Origin: Pachypanchax playfairii
Lineage: Eukaryota; Chordata; Actinopteri; Cyprinodontiformes; Aplocheilidae
Length of the DNA stretch: 64,000 bases
Direction: 5' to 3'
Assembly: GCA_006937955.1 (NCBI GenBank)
Contig: SSNP01000005.1
Location: forward strand, 8,473,836 to 8,537,835
Numbering within the stretch: position 1 is the first letter of the stretch; every line of letters begins with the position of its first letter. Of this stretch, positions 53,401 through 62,820 are shown piece by piece. Made by a program: the position numbers and the translations under genes. The notes under the pieces were generated by a model. That model was given only the letters and a program-made list of their open reading frames with translations. It was not told where the DNA came from and did no database searches.

Positions 53401-56400
53401 TCAGAAGTGGCCTTTAGCTAAACAAACAGCCATTTTCAGGTATGAGAAAACACCCATCATAAAAATATACGAGACAAAGTTCTAAATGTTGTTATATTAC
53501 TTAAAAAATGGGTTAAATTCCAAAACTACTACCAGGTCACAGTCATTTCAGAGTGTTACTGTTTAGTATTTAACCGAAACATAGAAAATCATTTAAGCCA
53601 TCAATGAAATAAAAGCCAATTAAAATGATCTTAGTTTAAAGTTTTAGTTTATTAATTTTATTGTAGATGTACACAGACTAATGATTTACATAAAAGAGGG
53701 ATGACGCTTCTGTCAACTTCTCTTGTACTAAAGTAAAGTCATGACATTCCATTTATGGTTGCTGCCATGTTGGATTTTTGGAACTAGAGTCTATCATGGA
53801 GACTTTTTTTATGCATCAAATAACTCACTTACCTTCATCATCATCATCACCAAAGGGGTAGAAAACAGCCACAGCCATGTTGAGCATACAGGCCAGGTAG
53901 AAGGAGATGCTCCCCCAAAGAGAGATGTGGCGCGAAAACCAAAATAGAGCCTTATTATCTGTTAAAGCAAATAATTAACTTTGATTACATGATGGATATT
54001 ACCCATGATGCAGCTGCTTTCTACAGTCCCAGTTAGCGTTTTTACTGATGACTTACTGCGAATCTTCTTCTGCCACTTCATCTCGTTGTAGAGGTTGTCA
54101 AACTGCTGGAAGAAGTCGTTCACCTTGCTGCCTTGGTCGTCTCTCTCTGTGGTGGTGAAGACGCGCATCTTGGACTCCTTGGTGAGGTACTCGCATATGT
54201 CTGGGACTGGGAACACGATCTGCTCCATGCTCCGATCATGACGCACAATCTAAAAAGAGGAAAAAGTGTATTTCAACAAAGGTTTTAAGAGACTTTAATG
54301 ATAATGGAGGATGTGGTTTACCTCTATCTGAGCTGTGTGTTTGGCAAAGTAATGAAGCGCTTCGTCTTTCTCGATGTCCCCCCCCAAACCAGAACCCGGT
54401 CGGAGGCTCTGCTGCAGAACCTTGTTGTGCCGCGCCAGCTGAGAATCAAAAAGATTTACGCCTATTAAATGCATTCAGTTTTCAAAATATAACATCAAAA
54501 CTGTAAAATTACAGGATTTTTTTTGCTAATTACATGCTCGTTCTGAAAGAAAACGTTTTTTCAAGTCTGTTAAAGAACATGTTACAGCTGTGTTGCATCA
54601 CCTGATTGTTAAAGGCCAGACACAGACGTAATCATTAGGCCTCCCAGATGATTTGTCACATTACGATGGCAATTTTAAATACAAAATATTTTAGACAACT
54701 TCAAAAGTTTTTTCTGAAATTGTCTAAAACAAGATGTTTTTAGATTTTGCACATTAAAAGGAAACAAATCTCTTAATTCTAATTTTACTCTCATGTTTAT
54801 GTACTTTAAGTAACATTTATTTATTTAAAACTTAGAATTATAAACTTATATAAAAAATGATAATAATGAAAAATGGCTGAAAGTGTTTTAACTGTTTTAT
54901 AATCTATATTTAAAATAAAAAAAAAATACTTTATTTACTGTAACTATTATAGAGAAGAGGGTGTCTAAGTTAGAAATGAGTATTATGTTTTCCCTAAAAA
55001 TTTTCCCTTTAATTAAAAGTAAGATTGAAACATGGAAAACCCCGTTCCTGTCATGATGAAACTAGTCAGCTGCCTGAGAAAAAAAAACCCTGTCTGGCAC
55101 TTTGCTCTGCGGAGGCAGAAGTGAAAACCTGCCAGACTTGATCTGCCCTTTCCAACTTACGTAAACCACATCATGAAAACTAATTTTAGAAAACTGTCAG
55201 ATTGGTTCACTCACAGAAGCGCGGCCTTCCATCATTTATTACTCCTGGAGTGCATGACCCAAAGGTCAGCAGGGGGTCACACAGACAGAGGAAATGCACA
55301 GGGGTTTTATTAACCTGATGAGCCAAGATGTAGATGTTGTGTCCGACGTCTCTGGATGTGATCGTATCTCCAGCGTTGTCCTCGTCATCCTCATCCTCTA
55401 AACACTGAGTGTAGGCCTCCTTCATTACATCCACCTAAAACACACACGTTAGACATTAAATCAGGCAGAGAACATCTAGGGTTTCATCTGCATTAATCCA
55501 AATACATTTACCAGTTCAGTGGGCCTCATCTTGTCCAGAATCTTCTCTGCATTCTCGCTGTCATGGCGACTCTCCATGATGGCCAGCAGGAGCTTGGATG
55601 CATTGTTCTGCAATAAAACACTCCGGTGATAAGCTTTTATATTAAGTTACTACACAAACTACAGAAATGAGCCAATCAGGAATTAAAACATGGCAAATTC
55701 TAAAAAAAAAGTTAAAACATTAACATCTGGAGTTAAACAGATGTGGATTGCTCTTACAGTACAGTCTCAACAGCACATCGTGCAGCTGTGCGTCATAGTA
55801 AGAGGCGTCTCTGAAATCTTAGCGTCACCTGCTTCTCACCTTCAGCCGCAGCACGAGGTCCAATCGTTCCTCCCCCAGGGGGTTGATGGAATTGACAATC
55901 AGTGCGATAATAATGTCGATTCCGTTTGACTCATGCTTGGCTATACAGGTCTGGAAGAAAGGCAGGAACATGGAAGTGTTGGTGTTGAACACAAGAAAGA
56001 AAACTATATAGCAGTAAAAGGTTCAAACCATCTGCTCATTCGAAACGAATTGGCAGGAAAGTTTTTCACAAGTATGTCACTAAAAAAAGAAGGTTGTCAT
56101 TTTAATCTGTTAATAAATATGGAATGTAGAGAGGTACAGTTCAGTAAATATACCTCAAATTCCACCAGTTTGTCAATTTCAGTTCGTTTTTGCTGAAATG
56201 CCAATAATTATTATCTGAACATGAGAAATATCAGCTGATATTTCAGCTGATATCATTGGCTCATTTATTACCAGTCGCAGCTCCTACCTGGTTCTCATGG
56301 CAGGGCCCCTGACAGTACTCTGTAATAGTTTCCAGGGTTTGGCGCACCAGATCCACATTACGCTCATTGATATAAAGTCCCAACAGCCCGAGACCTCCGG

Positions 56401-59400
56401 TGGTGCTCCCACAAATGCAGTCTAAAAACTGAAGCGTCTCACAGACCAGGTTGTAGTTTGCCTTGTTGTTCTGACAGCGCAGAAAGTTCTGCAGTCAAAA
56501 TAAAACAAAAAACGTCAAGTCAGGAGTCATAAAACTTAGATTTATATGTTTTTGATTCAGCACCTGCAGGTCTGAATTGTGGTTTTCACACAGCAGCTGC
56601 AGGTAACGAAGGACTGGTTGCATGATAGTGATGGTCGGGCCGATAGGAATGTCCTCTGAAGGCTCCTCCTCAGTGTTCTCAATGTTCTGGCCATCAATAT
56701 CAGGGTCCAGTTCCTTCCTGTAGGAACTGAAGGCCTTTGAGGTCACTGTAGAGGCCTCCTTTAGCTGCCCTCGCATTTCCTCCCTCATATAATGGGCTGA
56801 GTCTTTTCCTACAGAAAGGCATGTAGACAGAATAAAAACATGACTTACTGTTTAATTACAGTAGCGTCTAACTGCAGACGGGATTTAGTAATCTGGTGCA
56901 GGCAAACACATTTCATCCAAAATTAACTGGATGTTACTGTTTAAGGCTTTCAGACATTTTAAAAATAATGAATGTAATTTAGAGACTCCTTTGATAAGTG
57001 AGGCACAATTAAGTCGGGTTCTGTGACACGAAACCACCCGATCTTGATACAATGGGCTTTTGATAAGCTTGTGATGCCAGTTGTCACATGGCCCCTGACA
57101 TGTGACTGCAGCAGTCTGTCAGCAGAGCAACAAAGATCGTTTTGGATTTACCCACCACTGTTTTAAATCCAGCGTGAACTTCAGGACCCCACACGCTGGG
57201 GAACGTTAATTAGATTTTATGGTTTTTTTCATCTTTCTAACTGTTTCTCTGGATTTGTTCAGCTGATCTCTGAACATGATACAATTGACTCAGTAATTTG
57301 TTAATAAATGGGAGTTTTTCTGATAATAAGATTCATTTCAATAAACTTATAGGACTTAGTTTTAAGCTCCTTTGGATACTTAACAACCAAACAAGCCATA
57401 CCGAAAATTTTTTCAAGCAGTAAATATTGACTTGCTAAACATATTCAGAGCATCATTATTTAACTTTACCTTTCCTAAACTTGCCTCCACCCGCATCTTC
57501 CTCCCTTTTTTTGACTTCAAACATGTTGACGGACACGGTGGCTCGAATCTCTTGTTGCGCCAAACACATGCGATCGTAAAAAACCTTGAAGAACTTCTCA
57601 GAGTTTCTCTGCTTGTGTAGCTGGTTGTAGAATGAGTTCTAGTTGGGAGAAAAAACAGTGATGAAGACTCGAATTTTGAAAATTTAGAGGGAAAGATTGG
57701 AGCTGCAGATCTGGGCAGCCCACCTGTATCTGTGTGTTTCCACCCTGTAGCAGAGCGATACCCAGCAGGATGCTCTCCTCAAACACCCGGTCGTTCTTAA
57801 TGTTGACTATGAGATCAATCACCAGCTCTGTCGCCCCAACAGTGTCTAAGAGACACTGAATCTCCACCATGCTGCCAAGCGGTTTATCAGAGTCCTGCGT
57901 CGCAGAACCTCCAACAGAGAACAAAAACAGTTTAAAAAAGAAACAAACACTAACTATTGATGTTTTTATTCTAACTAGTGATATCTCAAAACCACCAAAT
58001 TATAACCACATTAATATATTTACTAATCATTAAAAGTTATTTTTTAATATTTTAAATTATCTGAACAATATATTCATTATAAAATGCTAATATTTGCACA
58101 AAGTTTCTGCTACTAAGAATGGTTAAAGGATTAAGATAAAATATTTTCCAAGAGGCACAAAGTTTAACATTTAACATGCATTTTACAAGGATTAAAGTAT
58201 TTTTTAAAGAAAAAGTAAAATATGAATGTTATTTCTTACCCAAATTAATAGAATAGGATTTTTTTTTTTTTTTGTGAGACATTAAAGCATTCTGAAGATA
58301 ACAGTGTTTTTAGCTGCTTTCTTTGTGGACTGTCAAACTAATAAAACCAACGAGTGACAACAAGACATTTAAAATGATTTATAACTCTGAAATGTTCTAT
58401 TCTGCAGACACAGCAGCACAAATACAGCTGAGATTTAAATAAGAAGAACCACTTCCTGTTTCCTACCATCTGCATTTATAGCAGCAACACATGCCAAAAA
58501 ACTGGAACAGGGTCAACAAAAAGCTTTAAAAGTTATTGGCACATTTCTAAAACAACTGGAGGAATATTTAACATCTAATGATTAACTGGCAGCAGCTCGT
58601 TAACATGACTGAATATAAAAGGAGCATCTTAGAGAGGCAGAGCCATTCAGATGTAAAAATGGGCAGAGGTCCTTCAATCTCGTACAATCTATGTTTAAAA
58701 CTTGTGGAACAATGTTCCTCATGTGAAAGCATTGATAACACCTGCAGGGACAAACATCATCTTCAGATTCACAGAATCAGGAAGGATCTCTGTGTGCAAG
58801 GGACGAGGTCAAAGGTCAAAACTGATTTGTAGGCTTTGAAGAGGCATTGCATTAAAGCATGGGCTTTAAGAACACTTCCAGATATTACTGTCTGTGAACA
58901 CAGTTCACCATGTGATGCATGAACACCAGGTAAAGATGGATCATGTAAAGAAGCAGAAACACCAACATCTCCTCTGGACCAAAGCACATTTAAAATGTTC
59001 TACAACCCTGCAGACTAAAGAGCCAACGGTCCTTTCAAGTTTTTTATCAGTAGACAGTCTAAAGTATCTCTGATGGTATGAGGTTGTATTACACATCTGG
59101 AAGGAAACCATCAATGCTGAAAAGCATATAGAGGTTTTACAGCAACATCTGCTCCTGTCTAGACCAACGTTTCCAAATCCTGGTCCACAGAGCACACTGC
59201 CCTGCATGTTTGATGTGTTTCTCTAGTTTCACATGACTTAAAGTGATGATAATGTTCAGGCTTCTTCAGAAGTTAAAGACAAGTTGTTGAGTAATTTACT
59301 CATTTCAATCAGCTGTGTTGGAGCAGAGACACGTTAAAGGGACTGTATCATGCTATTTTACAGTTTTCAACGTCTGGGATCGGCACATATATGATTAAAC

Positions 59401-61036
59401 CTTACTGTTTGAGTTATATTCACTTCATTTGTCCTGAAATATAACTTATATTCTCGAGTTATTCTGTGACCAGGAAGTAAAACGCTCGATCTACCTAAAA
59501 CCCCGCCTCCCAACTGTGAGTGCGATTGGGCTGTTTAGAAACACTAAACAAACTTCTGTAACTCTCGCAGCCAAAGGCGCATTTTCAACGAGACATTTTT
59601 AGAATGAAATATAATGAAATGGAGGTGCTAATTTGTCAGACGACGCTTGGTCGTGGAGGGAAGTACGGTCCACTCGCGACTGGATGCGAGCCGACCCGGT
59701 AGATGACACCAAAAGTGAACCGAGCCGCACCGTGTTCTGTCGGTGGAAAAGCGGCACAAGACTGGGATCGGACGGGTGAGGTGAGACCGCGACCGTACTC
59801 GCTTACTGCGAGACCAGCAGCCGAGAGCGGGGCGGACTGAGAGAGAGATCGACCGGGACAGGTTTGAGGAAAAGGCTGGATTAATGAGGTGGTTAAACTG
59901 CAGCACGGCGGCTAACAGGAGCTCGTGGCAAACGGGACGTACGACTGAGCGCTGTCAGGGTGAGTGACTGTGTCTTTTATCCGGTGGTGGGACGGGCTGC
60001 GGTGACGTGGAGCTCAGCTGTAAAGCTGGAGTCATACTGACATGTGATTAGCAGGGTCGAGTTGATTATTAGCAGCTCATGCTAATAAAGAGCAGCAGGT
60101 GGTTGAAGTATGTGAACTCTGCAGGTTAGACATCTGAGCTCCTGACAAATTGTTTCGGACTCTCGCAGCTCGCTTCGTACCGGAGAAAAAAGGGGGAGTG
60201 TTTTTCTTTTACTACAGGGGCAGCAGGGATTGGTCAGGAACTTCCTGATGCGACACTGTGACGTAACAGGGTTCAAATTCAGCTGTTTTACATGAGCGAG
60301 TAAAGCAGCTGCTCAGAGAGCAGGATTCAGGAGGATTACTCGGGAATGCACGAATTAAGCCAAAAACCACTCTGGATGTCTTTTAAATAAAGAAATAGCA
60401 TCACAACATGGTTAAAAGCTCCAAAAAGTTGATTTTTCATGATACAGAACCTTTAAAACATGCTGGGCAGCGTGTCTTGAGTACCAGGACTTAGAAATGC
60501 TGATGTAAACAATATCACTTTTAGAGAAGGTCTTATTCAGCAAGACAACCACATACTGGATTTAAGATAATTGCAAATCATTAAATTCTGATTTATTAAG
60601 CAATCTTTATCTGTTTTTACTCATATTTTATACAGCTAATTTTTTTGGAATCGGTGTTTGCGTTTGCAAATCAAGTCATTTTTAACTATCCATAATGTTA
60701 GATATTTTAAACAAGGCTGTGTCAGTGTTTGCCTTTCAAAATGTACATATTTACTTAATTTAAGTAATCACTTTAATCAGATTCAAAATCTGCCAGAAAT
60801 TCCTAAACAGCATCTCTTTGGCGGCAGATTGCTGTCGTGTAGCTGCTTTTGCTTCCTCTGCAGTTATTTCAGGTCTGCTGAAATAACGCGGGAGGGTGGG
60901 GGGGGGGTTCAGTACCTCCTGATGACGGCTTGACAAAGCCTCCAGGTGAACTGCTTCCACTCCCGAGCTCCGACTTGGAGTGAAGCTTTTGATTTCCAAA
61001 GTAGCGAGTTAGAAGAATCTTTCGTAGCTCATTTCC
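34688..61036 (-). CDS. itpr2: Inositol 1,4,5-trisphosphate receptor type 2, C-terminal 993 aa (partial)
   Basis: Twenty minus-strand exons join without a phase break: 61036-60916, 57908-57724, 57638-57470, 56808-56564, 56488-56288, 55950-55840, 55607-55512, 55434-55315, 54438-54322, 54249-54057, 53958-53833, 52832-52657, 52549-52385, 52300-52117, 50648-50568, 49665-49544, 49395-49230, 49148-48988, 39024-38863 and 34768-34688. The total is 2982 nt including the stop. ITPR2 is a tetrameric ER calcium channel opened by IP3 and calcium. The part seen covers the late regulatory/coupling region, helices S1-S6 with filter GGGVGD, the [14 protein letters not shown] zinc-binding segment and the C-terminal coiled coil. 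Subtype 2 is favoured by [35 protein letters not shown], a two-Cys lumenal loop and synteny. The IP3-binding core and first half lie beyond 64000. Exons average about 150 nt; the last two introns are 10 kb and 4.1 kb. Confidence 0.95.
34769..35269 (-). other. itpr2 last intron, distal part
   Basis: AT-rich intron between the terminal exon and the LINE fragment. Nothing is recognised. Confidence 0.6.
35270..35760 (-). mobile_element. degenerate L2-like LINE reverse-transcriptase fragment, antisense
   Basis: Read on the minus strand, 35750-35480 matches the order of fish L2/Rex-type LINE ORF2. CACTGCAGTTTGCTTATAGA gives the LQFAY motif, then a TEDA-like patch, [11 protein letters not shown] and a [14 protein letters not shown] motif. 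Stops and indels interrupt it. The segment 35270-35450 resembles the region after the RT. It is an inactive relic lying in the same orientation as itpr2. Confidence 0.7.
36770..37190 (-). mobile_element. LINE fragment joining endonuclease and RT motifs
   Basis: On the minus strand 37184-36960 encodes [18 protein letters not shown], like the LLLGDFNIH motif of LINE AP-endonucleases. Immediately after, 36984-36772 encodes [20 protein letters not shown], the D-x-SAAFDTVDH motif of the reverse transcriptase. In an intact LINE these lie hundreds of residues apart, so this copy has a large internal deletion. The frames differ and contain stops. Confidence 0.7.
37191..38862 (-). other. itpr2 last intron, proximal part
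   Basis: No ITPR2 exon is seen. 38180-38820 is less AT-rich with overlapping open frames of 86-115 codons on the plus strand that I do not recognise; it may be a repeat or conserved non-coding DNA. Confidence 0.45.
39025..40802 (-). other. itpr2 10-kb intron, distal part
   Basis: Intron upstream of the 38863-39024 exon. AT-rich; no exon or clear repeat is recognised before the Tc1 element. Confidence 0.55.
40803..41960 (+). mobile_element. Tc1-like DNA transposon, inactive copy
   Basis: The element spans 40805-41958 (1154 bp), flanked by TA. The inverted ends share CCACTTTATTAGGTACACC at the left and its reverse complement GGTGTACCTAATAAAGTGG at the right, preceded by CACTCA. It inserted in the large itpr2 intron, antisense to the gene. 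The ends are well preserved, suggesting fairly recent insertion, but the transposase is broken. This Tc1 family is widespread in fish genomes. Confidence 0.93.
40953..41926 (+). pseudogene. Tc1 transposase, deleted and frameshifted
   Basis: The first part, 40953 to about 41388, encodes the paired-like DNA-binding region ([32 protein letters not shown], a GRK-type hinge, [20 protein letters not shown]). From about 41389 the frame shifts and the catalytic part follows: [35 protein letters not shown] with the second Asp, and [19 protein letters not shown] with the Glu. The WSDE-type segment holding the first catalytic Asp is missing between NWTIE and IWRQQ. The copy therefore cannot make an active D,D,E enzyme. 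Confidence 0.9.
41961..43299 (-). other. itpr2 10-kb intron, between Tc1 and the TG-flanked repeat
   Basis: AT-rich, with a T-run at about 43222-43238. No gene or repeat is recognised. Confidence 0.5.
43300..43650. repeat. TG-flanked fish repeat with TTAGGG-like units
   Basis: (TG)n tracts at about 43312-43335 and 43625-43645 border a segment with TGGGGACC and its complement (GGGGACCGAAGCCTGGTCCCC forms a palindrome), then a run of GGGTTAGG/TTAGGTT variants at 43448-43560, then CAATGGAAGTCAATGGAC and GGTCCCCATAAGGAT. This arrangement is a familiar dispersed fish repeat associated with TG microsatellites; I know no protein for it. Confidence 0.65.
43651..46036 (-). other. itpr2 10-kb intron, middle part
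   Basis: Mostly AT-rich. GA and TG short repeats occur near 43650 and 45050. No exon or named repeat is recognised up to the CpG-richer patch at 45940-46040. Confidence 0.5.
46037..46314 (+). pseudogene. orphan exon with an R-x-NIG-x-AF motif and an in-frame TGA
   Basis: An ATG at 46037 opens a 70-codon frame: acidic start [15 protein letters not shown], a basic middle ([20 protein letters not shown]) and [20 protein letters not shown] at 46247-46249 interrupts it. The same frame then continues [20 protein letters not shown] to a good donor AG/GTGAG at 46314/46315. I recall a fish-specific protein family in which RVNIG-x-AF is followed by W-R-E-L and a DAE-x-A-x-FLL motif. The TGA stands exactly where that Trp codon would be. 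A CpG-rich segment just upstream could be its promoter. No second exon was found. It lies antisense inside an itpr2 intron, so it is likely a decayed gene or transposon-derived exon; a single-base sequence error is the alternative. Confidence 0.5.
46315..48987 (-). other. itpr2 10-kb intron, proximal part
   Basis: AT-rich with a GC-richer patch at 47570-47740. TAATGAAGGCCAGAAGCTGA followed by AACGCATC near 46975 resembles a dispersed fish repeat motif. No ITPR2 exon is seen. Confidence 0.45.
48988..50648 (-). CDS. itpr2: itpr2 exons for lumenal loop, pore, S6 and zinc-binding segment
   Basis: Four exons. 50648-50568 (81 nt) encodes the lumenal loop and is easily missed: [19 protein letters not shown] with the C-x4-C pair known from this loop. 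49665-49544 encodes the pore helix and filter, [20 protein letters not shown]. 49395-49230 encodes S6 ([20 protein letters not shown], then [15 protein letters not shown]) and CFIC. 49148-48988 completes the zinc-binding segment ([20 protein letters not shown]) and ends [10 protein letters not shown]. The last donor is GTCAGT. The phases (1, 1, 0, 1, 0) fit across all junctions. Confidence 0.93.
49666..50567 (-). other. itpr2 intron with GT microsatellite
   Basis: Intron between the lumenal-loop exon and the pore exon. It contains a plus-strand A-run at 49742-49758 and the (GT)n at 50397-50429. Confidence 0.8.
50397..50429 (+). repeat. (GT)n microsatellite
   Basis: Sixteen uninterrupted GT units. 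Confidence 0.95.
50649..52116 (-). other. itpr2 intron with a candidate 15-nt microexon
   Basis: The minus strand at 50992-50978 reads ACTCGTTACTGTCAG, behind a long pyrimidine tract ending CTATCAG and before GTAAGAA. It fits the phase of both neighbours. Otherwise nothing is recognised. Confidence 0.4.
52117..54438 (-). CDS. itpr2: itpr2 exons for the pre-channel linker and helices S1-S5
   Basis: Six exons. 54438-54322 ([12 protein letters not shown]...) and 54249-54057 ([20 protein letters not shown]) form the linker. 53958-53833 holds S1 ([20 protein letters not shown]) and ends in an Asp run. 52832-52657 holds S2 and S3. 52549-52385 holds S4 ([20 protein letters not shown]). 52300-52117 holds the S4-S5 linker ([20 protein letters not shown]) and S5, ending [14 protein letters not shown]. 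All are in continuous phase. The donor of the last exon is GTCAGA, weaker than usual. Confidence 0.94.
55315..61036 (-). CDS. itpr2: itpr2 exons for the regulatory/coupling region
   Basis: Eight exons (61036-60916 through 55434-55315) encode the last part of the cytosolic coupling domain. Landmarks in order are [165 protein letters not shown] and [20 protein letters not shown]. The exon at 57908 must use the acceptor TTGGAG at 57909-57910 (phase 1). A second AG 14 nt downstream would break the frame. An acidic stretch EDEDDEDN lies in 55434-55315. Confidence 0.93.
57909..59337 (-). other. itpr2 intron, part before the TTAA element
   Basis: AT-rich with a T-run at 58259-58273. No exon of matching phase was found. 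Confidence 0.55.
59334..60456. mobile_element. TTAA-flanked non-autonomous DNA transposon
   Basis: The element is 59338-60452 (1115 bp), bordered on both sides by TTAA. The left end begins AGGGACTGTATCATG; the right end, read inverted, begins AGGTTCTGTATCATG (13 of 15 match). TTAA target sites point to a piggyBac- or Kolobok-type element. The interior at 59640-60010 is strikingly GC/CpG-rich compared with the intron around it, and no transposase is recognised. Confidence 0.7.
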
Positions 61037-61756
61037 CTGTGGAGACAGAAACCATACTATTAAATCCATGTCACAGTTGTACATAGTTTGAGCTTTCAAC
61101 ATCAAGATTTCTAGTTTCACACAAAGGAGGAGGATATTTTAGAGCTAATAAGGGGAATTTTATTTCAACGTGAAGGTTAACATATCTTAAAAAGAGAGCA
61201 ACTGTGGTGAGTTTTATTCCCTTCATATAAAATCCACCAAATCATCTCAGAGATCTGAGCACATTTCATCTCAATCCTCCTAATGGGAATCATCACAATT
61301 ATTCCATGATACATTTCTGTCTTGATGGGAATGATGGCGTTCAGGATAAAAACACTCTTATCTCCAAAAGAAATTGGTGCTTGAGAAAGAGCACCGCAGT
61401 AACAGCGTTGTTCGATAACTCAATCATAAATGAAAGTTAGAAGCGATTCTCTGATGGCAGCGAAGACTAATTTAGAGACATATCATGAAAACATTGAGGC
61501 CATTTTTAGAGTTTTGCAGTTAAGTATAGTTTGTTTTTCTCTGTAAATGTTTTCTTTTATCTGATTTGACTACAATCTAGATAGTTCTATTCATGAATAA
61601 AAATCTGAAAGATAATGAAAACTGAAGACGAGTTAAGCTACAGTGAGCGCAGCCGTCTGTTTATGTTGTATCTGCAGAAATATTGCACATTATTTGTTTT
61701 TGCTTCTGGAGTGGCAACATGATTACTGAAGAGGGAATTTATTTTCCTTCTGTTGT
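61037..61756 (-). other. itpr2 intron upstream of the first exon in the window
   Basis: AT-rich sequence before the microsatellite. No upstream ITPR2 exon was found here; the expected preceding exon (ESGGF, KLCIK-x-LQTL region) probably lies beyond 64000. Confidence 0.5.
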
Positions 61757-61936
61757 GGAAGGAAGGAAGGAAGGAAGGAAGGAAGGAAGGAAGGAAGGAA
61801 GGAAGGAAGGAAGGAAGGAAGGAAGGAAGGAAGGAAGGAAGGAAGGAAGGAAGGAAGGAAGGAAGGAAGGAAGGATGGATGGATGGATGGATGGATGGAT
61901 GGATGGATGGATGGATGGATGGATGGATGGATGGAT
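61757..61936 (+). repeat. (GGAA)29(GGAT)16 compound microsatellite
   Basis: 29 perfect GGAA units (61757-61872) pass directly into 16 perfect GGAT units (61873-61936). Long open frames in it are artefacts of the repeat. Confidence 0.97.
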
Positions 61937-62317
61937 ATAAACTCTCTAGTCTCTTGATGTGCGTTACCGTGGCAACTGTTATTGACCAACACAGAAGAGG
62001 AGTGAATGGTTGATGACATGGAGAAACAGACTGATGGAGGAGTAAAATGAAATAAAGATAAAAATCGTCTGACTAACGGATCCTTTAAAAATTTTTTTTT
62101 TTTTTTTTTTANGGGGGGGATGGATGGATGGATGGATGGATGGATATAAACTCTCTAGTCTCTTGATGTGCGTTACCGTGGCAACTGTTATTGACCAACA
62201 CAGAAGAGGAGTGAATGGTTGATGACATGGAGAAACAGACTGATGGAGGAGTAAAATGAAATAAAGATAAAAATCGTCTGACTAACGGATCCTTTAAAAA
62301 TTTTTTTTTTTTTTTTT
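61935..62317 (+). repeat. exact 174-bp duplication around an N, likely assembly artefact
   Basis: 61935-62108 recurs without a visible difference at 62144-62317 (offset 209). Between the copies are a T-run, a single N at 62112, a G-run and seven GGAT units that repeat the end of the microsatellite. Confidence 0.85.
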
Positions 62318-62771
62318 CTAATCTTTGCAGCTGATCAGTAATCCAGTCAGAAACACTGAGCATCTCTGACCTTGTGCACATTGTCTAACTGTGAATTTCC
62401 CACCTTTATTAAAGCTGAAACATCGTGCTAATTAGCCTCCAGCTCTATGTGACTCACTGGTGTCGCCATTTTCATCGTGTCCAATTGTTCCTACGAACAG
62501 TAAATTTCAGGAATCACAATGCAACAGTAAGTCTCAGCTAAAATCTATTAGAAACAGATAGATTTCATTCAAATCCCCAACTTTTCCAGCTGTTCCCCCG
62601 CCGCATATTTCACACAATAAGGTCCACCAGCTAAAAGCTCTAAAAGTAAGTGCAAGAAGGAACAAAGATGTGGAAGAGCACGTGTGGCTGATGCTCCCTG
62701 TGTCAGTAAACACTCGATCTCATCTGCAGTCAGCAGAGACACTTGTCTGCCTGCACTGTCTGGATGAGCCG

Positions 62772-62820
<49 letters not shown>

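Noticed and set aside
61683..62019. Long frames of repeated EGRK, DGWM or SFLP/SIHP units
   Set aside because: Pure translation of the GGAA/GGAT microsatellite in several frames.
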